From an uncultured Eubacteriales bacterium (GTDB lineage: Bacteria; Bacillota; Clostridia; Oscillospirales; Oscillospiraceae): a stretch of DNA of 10,614 nt. The position numbers and the translations under genes were made by a program. Under the pieces are notes generated by a model, which had not been told where the DNA came from, made no database searches, and saw only the letters and a list, made by a program, of their open reading frames with translations. The DNA is taken from positions 1-10,614 of the forward strand of contig URLT01000068.1 of the NCBI GenBank assembly GCA_900548795.1, written 5' to 3'. Within the stretch, counting starts at the first letter, position 1. Each line of letters starts with the position of its first letter. This document shows positions 1-5,695 of the stretch, one piece after another.

Positions 1-42
1 CGCAGCGTGCATTTGCACGATGCGAGTGTGCGCAGCACACGG

Positions 43-73
43 GATTCTTGATTCAATATTTTAATCAAGAATC
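43..73. repeat. Perfect 11 bp inverted repeat
   Basis: GATTCTTGATT at 43-53 is matched exactly by its reverse complement at 63-73, with a 9 nt AT-rich spacer. There is no T run after either arm, so it is not a clear terminator. It could be an operator or a foldback repeat end. The role is unknown. Confidence 0.6.
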
Positions 74-216
74 AGTATTAGACCTTGATGTCCAGCGGGA
101 TATCATTTATCCCGAGCCGCGAGGCCTTCTACGCTTTTTTTGAACCGGCCGTTTACACATCGAATCGATCTCAAGCCGTCTGACGCAGACTGTATCGCTT
201 TTGAGGATAAATTACA

Positions 217-245
217 TTGACGCGTATTGTTTTACATGGTATAAT
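217..245 (+). promoter_or_regulatory. Strong sigma-A-type promoter with extended -10
   Basis: TTGACG (217-222) is separated by 17 nt from a perfect TATAAT (240-245), and TG at 237-238 makes an extended -10. Transcription would begin near 252. The first plausible gene downstream starts at 552, so this implies a leader of about 300 nt, a small RNA, or a promoter whose original gene has decayed. Confidence 0.7.
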
Positions 246-551
246 AAAATCAAAGTAAAAACACGGAAATATCAGAAATCGGAGGATACATCGCTGAAAA
301 TACCCAATTTACTTATTATTGATCCGATCTACATTTGCTAACGATATCCCGTGCTAACTGCGCGGGATCATATGATACAAAAACTGCTCAGCAAATACAG
401 ACAAAAATTTGATTTATGGGTGTTGCGCGATGATAGTTTTTCAGGTGAGCGCTCCCGAAGCGGGAATCCGGAACGGCGGGGATGGGCATCGTATCGTTCG
501 GAGCAATGAGCAATTTTTCAAATGGTATTCTGATTAGAGGGTGCTCGATTA

Positions 552-815
552 ATGAACAATAAGAGATTATCAAAATGGCTCGGAATTGCGGGCGCGGCAA
601 TCGTTTTGGGTGCGTTTGTCGTCTTCCTGTGTGTTAAAACAAAAAACAGTGCAGTGGCTGAAACTGAGACAAGTGAAAGCATTTCATTACCAATTATTAC
701 AGTCAACGAGAATTCAGAGCTTCCTTCCGAATTTGCGACCTTTCCGCTCGGGCCGTGGCCGGATGGGGACGTGAGTCCGGAACAGCTGCTTCCAGAGGAA
801 GAGCCTCAGCCATAG
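552..815 (+). CDS. Small single-pass membrane protein with acidic, proline-rich tail
   Basis: An 87-residue protein that I do not recognise. Residues 1-8 are basic (MNNKRLSK). Residues 9-28 form one strongly hydrophobic helix, which would act as a membrane anchor or uncleaved signal. The rest is polar and acidic with several prolines (it ends EEEPQP), which suggests a short disordered extracytoplasmic tail. No lipobox is present; the single cysteine lies inside the helix. The start is supported by AGAGGG at 536-541, ten bases before the ATG. It lies in AT-rich accessory DNA, about 110 bp before a second small membrane protein in the same direction, so they may share a transcript from the promoter at 217-245. 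It could be an orphan of a mobile element or a lineage-specific peptide. The coding call is moderately sure and the function is unknown. Confidence 0.55.
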   Translation: MNNKRLSKWLGIAGAAIVLGAFVVFLCVKTKNSAVAETETSESISLPIITVNENSELPSEFATFPLGPWPDGDVSPEQLLPEEEPQP

Positions 816-924
816 ATACCATGGGATACGGAGCTTTTTATGCCGGGTGTGGAGACGAGGCGGCGCGATGGCAGAGAAAAAGCACTCCGGATAAAAACAT
901 GATGATGAGGTGGTGGAATGAATT

Positions 925-1281
925 ATGAAGGGAATGCTTCGCTCTGCACTGCAAGTGCTCATCCATACAGCAATAAATATATTTATTCAGGCAATTTTAT
1001 GGTCTATGATTATCTGGTATTACGATTTGAGCATTCGGTATTATGCTATGTCATGTACTTTGACGGCCGTTTGTATCGTACTTGACCTTTTGGTATGCAA
1101 AATCTTCAAAGCCTATCCCCTGGGGATACTTCACCTTGCGGGGTTACTTTTTATTCTTCCGTCATTTGTCTTTGTCATTATTCAGGTGATACATGGCAGT
1201 ATGCGGCCGGAAGCCATTGTAGTCGGCACGTTGGACGTGATTGTTGCCGTCGAGAAGGGATTTCTTGCAATAGGTAAGTGA
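925..1281 (+). CDS. Small multi-pass membrane protein of unknown function
   Basis: A 118-residue, very hydrophobic protein with about three membrane segments: roughly residues 8-31 (ending WSMIIWYY), 38-58 (TLTAVCIVLDLLVC) and 65-88 (LGILHLAGLLFILPSFVFVI). A short C-terminal stretch containing GTLDVIVAVEKGFLAIG follows. A GAGGTGG at 908-914 lies about ten bases before the ATG. An ATG at 918 in another frame gives a 55-codon reading without membrane character, so 925 is preferred. I recognise no family. The gene ends about 35 bp before MITE copy 1, so its end could have been altered by nearby insertions, although the reading frame closes before the element. It is probably part of the same accessory segment as the 552-815 gene. 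Confidence 0.55.
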   Translation: MKGMLRSALQVLIHTAINIFIQAILWSMIIWYYDLSIRYYAMSCTLTAVCIVLDLLVCKIFKAYPLGILHLAGLLFILPSFVFVIIQVIHGSMRPEAIVVGTLDVIVAVEKGFLAIGK

Positions 1282-1317
1282 TTATGGATCCGGCTCTGCC
1301 GGTGAAACTTTATACTA

Positions 1318-1478
1318 GGGAACCTCTGAATCAATCGGCTGCGGCGCTCAGCGGGTCTTTTGCCCCAACTGATCGGTTTGAAAATCTTGAAATACGAAAA
1401 GGATTCCTGCGATTTCCAAACCTCAATTTGGAACAAAATCCCTCGCTGACCGCTCTTGCGATTGAATCAGAGCTTCCC
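1318..1478. mobile_element. MITE-like foldback element, copy 1
   Basis: A 161 bp element that recurs in opposite orientation at 2498-2659 with four substitutions and one single-base gap (about 97% identity). Its ends, GGGAACCTCTGAATCAATCG and the reverse complement of the other end, match at 18 of 20 bases. The similarity of the two arms continues inward, for example TTTGAAAATC on the left against GATTTCCAAA on the right, so nearly the whole element can fold into one long imperfect hairpin. It is flanked by TA on both sides (1316-1317 and 1479-1480), which fits a TA target duplication of the kind made by IS630/Tc1-like and some IS5-family transposases. It encodes no transposase and would have to be moved in trans. 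Confidence 0.8.
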
Positions 1479-1483
1479 TAACT

Positions 1484-1615
1484 GACCGGGAGCCGAGTCC
1501 GTATTCCATCACCGTCAAGACCGGCTACAATCCCGCCAGCCTGCAAGCGGACGGCATCAAGGTCTATACGGTCATGGAATCCATCCGCAGCCTATATGAG
1601 CTGGCGTGGGAGTAA
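1484..1615 (+). pseudogene. C-terminal gene fragment cut off by MITE copy 1
   Basis: The frame starting at 1484 is open for 43 codons to TAA at 1613-1615 and reads like real protein (contains YSITVKTGYNPAS and VMESIRSLYELAWE). It has no start codon or ribosome binding site, because its 5' side runs straight into MITE copy 1. It is more GC-rich than the flanking bases. I do not recognise the family. Given the relaxase fragment nearby, it may be the tail of another gene from the same mobile element, but that is inference. Confidence 0.45.
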
Positions 1616-1693
1616 TAGAGCAGCAAATCGATATTTGTCACAATAAAGGCGCAATTATCAATGCTGTATATCAGTAAGTAAGGAAGCAGAGCG

Positions 1694-2224
1694 ATGAGCA
1701 GGCAAATACTAAAAAAAGAACGTATCATTACAGAAAGATTGACATTAGGTCCTTATCGTAAAGAAGACAGGGATCGTCTCGCAGAAATGATGCGTAATCC
1801 GGAGATTACGGCAACATTTATGGTGCCCGATTATTCCGAAGAAGTACAGTTTTATGCGTTGGCTGACAAACTGATCGAATTCAGTCAGATTAATGATACG
1901 ACCCATCTCGAATATGGCGTCTATCTGGACGGTTATATGATTGGATTTGTCAACGATTGCGGTTATGACGATGAGGCTATTGAATTGGGATATATCATTG
2001 ACCCGGCTTTTAAGGGGCGGGGATTTGCAACGGAAGCGGTGAATGCAGTAATAAACGAATTACATGAGATGGGTTTTAAGAAGGTCGTGGCTGGCTTTTT
2101 TGAAGGAAATATCGGCAGCAGAAAAGTGATGGAAAAGTGCGGCATGCATCTAAACGGAAACTCAGATTATGAGGAATACCACGGAAAGAAATATAAGTGC
2201 TATGAGTGTGAAATGGAGCTCTAA
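1694..2224 (+). CDS. GNAT family N-acetyltransferase (RimJ/RimL-like)
   Basis: A 176-residue acetyltransferase of the GNAT superfamily, which transfers an acetyl group from acetyl-CoA to an amine on a protein N-terminus, small metabolite or drug; the substrate cannot be read from sequence. The opening ITERLTLGPYRKEDRDRL is typical of the RimJ/RimL-like branch (Acetyltransf_3 type). The acetyl-CoA pyrophosphate loop is GRGFATEA at residues 108-115, and residues 137-151 (EGNIGSRKVMEKCGM) form the family's second conserved motif, with Asn139 and Ser142 in the usual places. Length is normal and the gene looks intact. AAGGAAG at 1680-1686 precedes the ATG by seven bases. Composition is AT-rich like the rest of the island. 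It is bracketed by the two inverted MITE copies and may be cargo of the decayed mobile element. Confidence 0.85.
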   Translation: MSRQILKKERIITERLTLGPYRKEDRDRLAEMMRNPEITATFMVPDYSEEVQFYALADKLIEFSQINDTTHLEYGVYLDGYMIGFVNDCGYDDEAIELGYIIDPAFKGRGFATEAVNAVINELHEMGFKKVVAGFFEGNIGSRKVMEKCGMHLNGNSDYEEYHGKKYKCYECEMEL

Positions 2225-2330
2225 AGAATTGGTGAATCCCCGAGCACTTTCGGTAATATATGATGGGGAACCTATAACTTCCAGTTTAACGAACAGGAGA
2301 TGATGATCGCATGAAGATTCTATATGAACT

Positions 2331-2497
2331 ATCTTGGCTAATCACATCAGCTTCAATGCCGTGAACTATGTGGACTTCCATGCCTACCGGAGCAATAAGA
2401 GAACCTATCGGGAGCTGCGTCAGCTCAGCGATGAGATATGCAAGGAACACGGATTGTCTGTGATCCCTCCGTCGCAAAACAAGGGCATGGACTACAA
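2331..2497 (+). pseudogene. Relaxase (mobilization nuclease) internal fragment
   Basis: The plus frame through 2334 encodes about 54 residues beginning ANHISFNAVNYVDFHAYRSN and containing RTYRELRQLSDEICKEHGLS. This matches the region around the third-histidine motif (HxHxxFN) of Relaxase/MobP-type mobilization nucleases from clostridial conjugative elements, which nick oriT and covalently bind the DNA end. Only this internal piece survives. There is a stop just upstream in frame (2325-2327), the N-terminal catalytic tyrosine region is absent, and the right side is cut by MITE copy 2 at 2498. The TTG at 2334 is not a real start. It shows that the AT-rich segment was once part of an integrative or mobilizable element. 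Confidence 0.7.
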
Positions 2498-2659
2498 GGG
2501 AACCTCTGATTCAATCGCAAGAGCGGTCAGCGAGGGATTTTGTTTCCAAATTGAGGTTTGAAAATCGCAGGAATCCTTTTCGTATTTCAAGATTTTCAAA
2601 CCAATCAGTTGGGGCAAAAGACCCGCTGAGCGCCGCAGCCGATTGATTCAGAGATTCCC
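2498..2659. mobile_element. MITE-like foldback element, copy 2 (inverted)
   Basis: A 162 bp second copy of the element at 1318-1478, in opposite orientation. Its ends are the same imperfect terminal repeats of about 20 bp (18 of 20 matching). The flanks are AA on the left (2496-2497) and TA on the right (2660-2661), so a TA duplication is only partly preserved. The left end interrupts the relaxase fragment. Open frames across both copies give similar peptides (AAALSGSFAPT), but these come from the repeat itself and are not evidence of a protein. Confidence 0.8.
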
Positions 2660-2731
2660 TAGAATCTGTTAAAAGGTTCCGCTGCTCTGCCAAGGGTGAT
2701 TGCTCCAAAGGCCTCCGGCATAATGCTTTGC

Positions 2732-2773
2732 GTGCAACGGGCGCCTCACCGATCGGCGAGGCGCCCGTTGCGC
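2732..2773. terminator. Strong GC-rich hairpin at island/backbone junction
   Basis: A 16 bp stem (2732-2747 with 2758-2773, one G-T wobble) encloses a 10 nt loop containing the self-complementary CCGATCGG. No good T run follows on either strand, so it is a weak or factor-assisted terminator candidate. Read on the minus strand it lies about 50 nt after hpf. It sits where composition changes from AT-rich accessory DNA to GC-rich backbone. Confidence 0.5.
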
Positions 2774-2799
2774 GTTATATTATGGAGATTTATGCTTTA

Positions 2800-2819
2800 G
2801 GGAGCGCGGAAGCGCACCC
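2800..2819 (-). terminator. Short hairpin just downstream of hpf
   Basis: An 8 bp stem with one mismatch (2800-2807/2812-2819) and a four-base loop starts three bases after the hpf stop codon on the minus strand. No T run follows. It may protect the 3' end of the hpf message or act together with the larger hairpin at 2732-2773. Confidence 0.3.
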
Positions 2820-2822
2820 GGA

Positions 2823-3359
2823 TCAGTCAATATTTTCGATCAGGCCATAGCCGCCGTCGTTTCTTTTGTAGACGACCGCAAACGCACCGTGATTTTCCTC
2901 GTCTTTGAAGGCAAAGAAGGTATGCTCCAGCAGATTCATCTGGAGAATGGCCTCCTCACGAGCCATCGGCTTCATCGGGAATTCCTTGAAGCGGACGATC
3001 TCAAAGGTGGGTTCCTCTTCCTCCGGGGCGAAGGAGGTGACCTCCGGCGTGCGCACGAAGGCGTCCTGACGCAGACGGCGAGCCAGACGGGTCTTGTTCT
3101 TGCGGATCTGACGCTCGATCGTGGAGACGGCGGCGTCGATCGAGGCGAACATATCGCTCGTGGCCTCGCTTGCGCGGAAATAGGTGTTTGCGGCGTGGAC
3201 CGTAATCTCGACCTGATTACGACCCTTTTCTACGGAAAAGGCGACAAGAGCATCGGCATCGTCCTTGAAGAAGCGCTCCAGCTTCATGACCTTTTTCTCG
3301 GCATAAGCATGGACGTTCTCGGGAAGGCTGACTTTCTTTTCGGTAAACTGGAATTTCAT
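2823..3359 (-). CDS. hpf: Ribosome hibernation promoting factor, long form
   Basis: A 178-residue long-form HPF (YvyD/RaiA family). In slow growth or stress this cytoplasmic protein binds the 30S decoding channel through its N-terminal domain and dimerises through its C-terminal domain, giving inactive 100S ribosomes. Residues 1 to about 100 form the S30AE domain (MKFQFTEKKVSLPENVHAYA, then EITVHAANTYFRASEAT). An acidic linker containing PEEEEP follows, and about 118-175 is the dimerisation domain (FEIVRFKEFPMKPM, EAILQMNLLEHTFFAFK). Length fits the long form rather than the short enterobacterial one. On the minus strand AAAGGAG (3368-3374) lies eight bases before the ATG. It has its own promoter at 3425-3452, inside the end of the upstream DUF4364 gene, so it can be induced independently. 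Confidence 0.95.
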   Translation of the reverse strand: MKFQFTEKKVSLPENVHAYAEKKVMKLERFFKDDADALVAFSVEKGRNQVEITVHAANTYFRASEATSDMFASIDAAVSTIERQIRKNKTRLARRLRQDAFVRTPEVTSFAPEEEEPTFEIVRFKEFPMKPMAREEAILQMNLLEHTFFAFKDEENHGAFAVVYKRNDGGYGLIENID

Positions 3360-3424
3360 GGTAGTCGCTCCTTTCGTGTTGTGGAACGCAAGAGCGCCGG
3401 CTTGGGAGCTCTCCTGCTGGTTAT

Positions 3425-3452
3425 ATTATACCACAAAATTCCGAAATATCAA
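3425..3452 (-). promoter_or_regulatory. Sigma-A-type promoter of hpf
   Basis: On the minus strand TTGATA (3447-3452) is followed after 16 nt by TATAAT (3425-3430), with TG placed for an extended -10. Transcription would begin near 3418, giving a leader of about 58 nt. The -35 box overlaps the stop codon of the DUF4364 gene (3449-3451). Confidence 0.75.
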
Positions 3453-3985
3453 CCCTCGTTTTTCGGCTTGGCGAGAAGCTGATCCATAATGACCTTATAG
3501 ACGACCTCCGCCTTCTCGGAAAACGCCGTTGCCAGACGGTGCGCCTGCCGCTGCGTGGGCGCCATCAGCTCGAGCCGGAGCAGCTCGCTGACCTCGTCGT
3601 TGAAGGTCATGCGGACGGTGAAATCCCCGGCCTCGCGCCGGATCAGCTCGGTTTTCACAAAGCTGCTGCGCCGCATCTCGCGGTTGTAGCGGTCGACCGC
3701 CGCCTGCGCGCGCTGCATTACGGGGAAGGCCACGGCGTCCTCCGTCACGGCGCAGGCCTCGCGCCCCTTCTCGGTGATGAGATAGCGCTTGCCCTCCGTT
3801 TCCTCGAGATGTCCGCTTTCGACCATGTCCGGCACGGCCTGCGCCAGATCGAAATAGCTCAGCGTATCGTCCTGATAGGCCAGCTCGTAAATTTTTTGAA
3901 GATCGACCGGGTAATTCACCCGCGCCATGATATATAAAATCAAAACTTTGACATCCAACATGTCGTGAATAAAGCCGTATTCCAT
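3449..3985 (-). CDS. DUF4364 family protein
   Basis: A 178-residue protein matching the DUF4364 family of Clostridia, whose function is not established. The N-terminal half (MEYGFIHDMLDVKVLILYIM, then YPVDLQKIYELAYQDDTLSY, later YLITEKGREA) has the look of a winged-helix module of the PadR/MarR type; the rest contains a helical segment and a strand-rich part. A DNA-binding regulatory role is inference. The frame is open far upstream (to 4648), but the start at 3985 is chosen because GAGGGAA (3991-3997 on the complement) lies five bases before ATG and the promoter at 4032-4060 sits just beyond. The upstream extension is antisense to dpaA. It is transcribed away from dpaAB and toward hpf. Confidence 0.85.
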   Translation of the reverse strand: MEYGFIHDMLDVKVLILYIMARVNYPVDLQKIYELAYQDDTLSYFDLAQAVPDMVESGHLEETEGKRYLITEKGREACAVTEDAVAFPVMQRAQAAVDRYNREMRRSSFVKTELIRREAGDFTVRMTFNDEVSELLRLELMAPTQRQAHRLATAFSEKAEVVYKVIMDQLLAKPKNEG

Positions 3986-4031
3986 GCAGCTTCCCTCTTT
4001 TCTCCGCGTCGCTTCCTCATAATTATTATAT

Positions 4032-4060
4032 ATTATACAGAACTCGAGCCGTCTTGACAA
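4032..4060 (-). promoter_or_regulatory. Sigma-A-type promoter of the DUF4364 gene
   Basis: On the minus strand TTGTCA (4055-4060) and a perfect TATAAT (4032-4037) are separated by 17 nt. Initiation would fall near 4025, about 40 nt before the start codon at 3985. It lies in the 175 bp divergent region shared with dpaA. Confidence 0.8.
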
Positions 4061-4160
4061 GCCGCATTCGGAAATTTCTTTGAAAACTTCGCGCCGAGCC
4101 TCCGGCAGAGGGGAACCGGCGGCCGCCTTGCGGCATAGTCTGGGTGGAGGGGGTGAGCAG

Positions 4161-4964
4161 ATGGAGCTTTGGATGCTGGGCGGCGACCGGCGCAGTTTTT
4201 GGACGGCGCGGGCGCTGCAGGCCGAGGGGCACGCCGTGCATACGTTCTGCGTGCCCGGACGAACCGACGAGCCGCTGCCGGAGACGGTGCGGCATATGAT
4301 CCTGCCGATGCCCTGCCTGCGCGAGGGAAAGATCCCGGCGACCGAGCCGTTCGCGCCCGCCGCGGCGCTCAGCCGTCTTAGCAGCGGCAGCTTCGTGTGC
4401 GGCGGGCTGCTCGAGCGGCTCGGACTGCCTGCGGACGTGCGCGCAGCGGAGCTGTACGGCGCCGAGCCGATGACGACGCAGAACGCCGTGGCGACGGCTG
4501 AGGGCGCGCTTGCCGAGGCGATCGTGCACACGGACGGGACGCTGCACGCCTCGCGCTGCCTTGTGCTCGGCTTCGGCCGCGTCGGGCTGGCGCTGGCGCA
4601 GAGGCTGCGCGGGCTTTCGGCACGCGTGACGGTCGCGGCGCGGCGCACGGCGGCGCGGGCGCAGGCCGAGGCGCTGGGCTTTGCCTCCGACGTGCTCGGA
4701 AGCTACGGCCGCGGGCTGGCGTATGACTATGTGTTCAACACCGTGCCCGCGCCGGTGCTGTCGGCGCGGCAGCTTGCCTGCCTGCCCTCCGACTGCCTGT
4801 TGCTCGAGCTGGCGTCCGCGCCCGGCGGCTTTTCGCGCGAGGAAGCGCAGCGGTTGGGGCTGCGGACGGTATATGCGCCGGGGCTTCCGGCGCGCTGCTG
4901 TCCGCGGACGGCGGGCGCCGCCTACGCGCAGGCAATTTTGAATGTGTTGGAGGAGGAAGCATGA
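4161..4964 (+). CDS. dpaA: Dipicolinate synthase subunit A
   Basis: A 267-residue subunit A of dipicolinate synthase (SpoVFA/DpaA). With subunit B it converts a lysine-pathway intermediate into dipicolinic acid in the mother cell during sporulation; dipicolinate with calcium fills the spore core. The protein has an N-terminal Rossmann-like domain (MELWMLGGDRRSFWTARAL), the conserved NAVATAEGALAEAI with IVHTD at 121-125, the nucleotide-binding GFGRVG at 137-142, then LLELASAPGG and YAPGLP at 238-243 followed by PRTAG. These match the Bacillus protein, which is slightly longer. The frame is open from 4080, but GGAGGGGGTG (4146-4155) places the start at 4161. The stop overlaps the dpaB start by ATGA. 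No lysine-pathway genes follow, unlike the Bacillus operon. No convincing mother-cell sigma-factor promoter was seen. Confidence 0.93.
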   Translation: MELWMLGGDRRSFWTARALQAEGHAVHTFCVPGRTDEPLPETVRHMILPMPCLREGKIPATEPFAPAAALSRLSSGSFVCGGLLERLGLPADVRAAELYGAEPMTTQNAVATAEGALAEAIVHTDGTLHASRCLVLGFGRVGLALAQRLRGLSARVTVAARRTAARAQAEALGFASDVLGSYGRGLAYDYVFNTVPAPVLSARQLACLPSDCLLLELASAPGGFSREEAQRLGLRTVYAPGLPARCCPRTAGAAYAQAILNVLEEEA

Positions 4965-5554
4965 AACCGACGATCGGCTTTGCCATGTGCGGCTCGTTCT
5001 GCACCTTTCGCGCGGCGCTCGACGCATTGCGCGTGCTCGCCGAGCGCTACCGGGTGATCCCGATTTTTTCCGAGGCGGCGGCGTCCGTTGACAGCCGCTT
5101 CGGAACGGCGCGGGATTTTCTGGCGCGGGCGGAGGGCATCTGCGGCTGTGAGGCGCTGCGCACGCTTGCCGGTGTGGAGCCGCTGGGGCCGAAAAAGCAG
5201 CTCGACCTGCTCGCAGTCGCGCCCTGCACGGGCAATACGCTCGGAAAGCTGGCCTGCGGGATCGCCGACGGTGCGGTGCCCTTTGCCTGCAAGGCGCATT
5301 TGCGCAACGCCCGCCCGCTCGTGCTCGCGCTGGCCACGAACGACGGCCTTTGCGGCAGCGCCGAGAGCCTCGGCAAGCTGCTGCGGCGCAGACACTATTA
5401 TTTTGTGCCGTTTCGGCAGGACGACCCGCAGAAAAAGCCCTACAGCCTTGTGGCGGATTATGCGCTGCTGCCGCAGACCGTCGAGACGGCGCTCGAGGGG
5501 CGGCAGCTTCAGCCGCTGCTGTGCCGCGACCCCGCGCCGGGACAGAGAGCCTGA
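4961..5554 (+). CDS. dpaB: Dipicolinate synthase subunit B
   Basis: A 197-residue flavoprotein-like subunit B of dipicolinate synthase (SpoVFB/DpaB), partner of DpaA in making spore dipicolinic acid. It shows the family pattern through its length: IGFAMCGSFCTF near the start, SRFGTARDFL, the LGPKKQLDLLAVAPCTGNT stretch, LRNARPLVLALATND, and FVPFRQDDPQKKP with LLPQTVETAL and QLQPLL near the end. Length is close to the Bacillus protein. GGAGGAGG at 4949-4956 serves as ribosome binding site inside the end of dpaA, and the ATGA overlap implies coupled translation in fixed ratio. An intrinsic terminator at 5583-5611 closes the two-gene operon. Confidence 0.94.
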   Translation: MKPTIGFAMCGSFCTFRAALDALRVLAERYRVIPIFSEAAASVDSRFGTARDFLARAEGICGCEALRTLAGVEPLGPKKQLDLLAVAPCTGNTLGKLACGIADGAVPFACKAHLRNARPLVLALATNDGLCGSAESLGKLLRRRHYYFVPFRQDDPQKKPYSLVADYALLPQTVETALEGRQLQPLLCRDPAPGQRA

Positions 5555-5582
5555 GCGGCGCGGCACCGAGCAAAAATTCATT

Positions 5583-5611
5583 CTTCCGGGCATTGCCCGG
5601 AAGCGTTTTTT
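5583..5611 (+). terminator. Intrinsic terminator of dpaAB
   Basis: A perfect 9 bp stem CTTCCGGGC/GCCCGGAAG (5583-5591/5595-5603) with a 3 nt loop, then CG and six Ts (5606-5611). It lies 29 nt after the dpaB stop. Confidence 0.92.
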
Positions 5612-5641
5612 ATGATACAATAAAATTGATTGAAACTGATA

Positions 5642-5671
5642 AAAAAGCCCGCAGGCTTTTTATCGCACCGA
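5642..5671 (+). promoter_or_regulatory. Terminator-like hairpin and tail before the glycosyltransferase
   Basis: AAAAAGCC (5642-5649) pairs with GGCTTTTT (5654-5661) around a 4 nt loop, giving a hairpin with a T-rich right arm that could terminate in either direction. The 17 nt GCTTTTTATCGCACCGA at 5655-5671 occurs again at 7319-7335, also as the end of a hairpin and also just before a gene. It may be a terminator that ends read-through, or a leader attenuator of the glycosyltransferase gene. Confidence 0.55.
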
Positions 5672-5695
5672 CCGAAACTTAAGGAGGCGAACGCC

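Larger units (their letters stand above)
1..551. other. Gene-poor AT-rich stretch with several inverted repeats
   Basis: No convincing protein gene is visible in the first 551 bases. What it holds: a palindromic patch at 7-40; a perfect 11 bp inverted repeat at 43-53/63-73; a 7 bp stem at 96-102/108-114, followed about 20 nt later by seven Ts (135-141) but without a proper terminator stem next to them; a strong promoter at 217-245; a GGAGG at 281-285 with no ATG, GTG or TTG at a suitable distance; and a short hairpin at 453-465. Frame 1 is open from base 1 to a stop at 49-51, so the tail of an upstream gene is possible but cannot be recognised from 16 codons. Confidence 0.5.

Noticed and set aside
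1278..1481. 67-codon open frame, with a similar one at 2511-2708
   Set aside because: Both are produced by the two MITE copies; the shared peptide reflects the DNA repeat, not a protein family.
4115..4142. Possible sigma-K-like promoter before dpaA (AC, 17 nt, GCATAGTCTG)
   Set aside because: The -10 end does not match, and the implied start site would fall within the ribosome binding site, leaving no usable leader.
3986..4648. Upstream extension of the DUF4364 reading frame
   Set aside because: It is antisense to dpaA and crosses the promoter at 4032-4060; the start at 3985 has a ribosome binding site and matches the family's N-terminus.
4026..5573. Minus-strand open frame (515 codons) opposite dpaA and dpaB
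   Set aside because: Very Arg/Ala/Pro-rich shadow translation; both plus-strand genes are clearly recognised.
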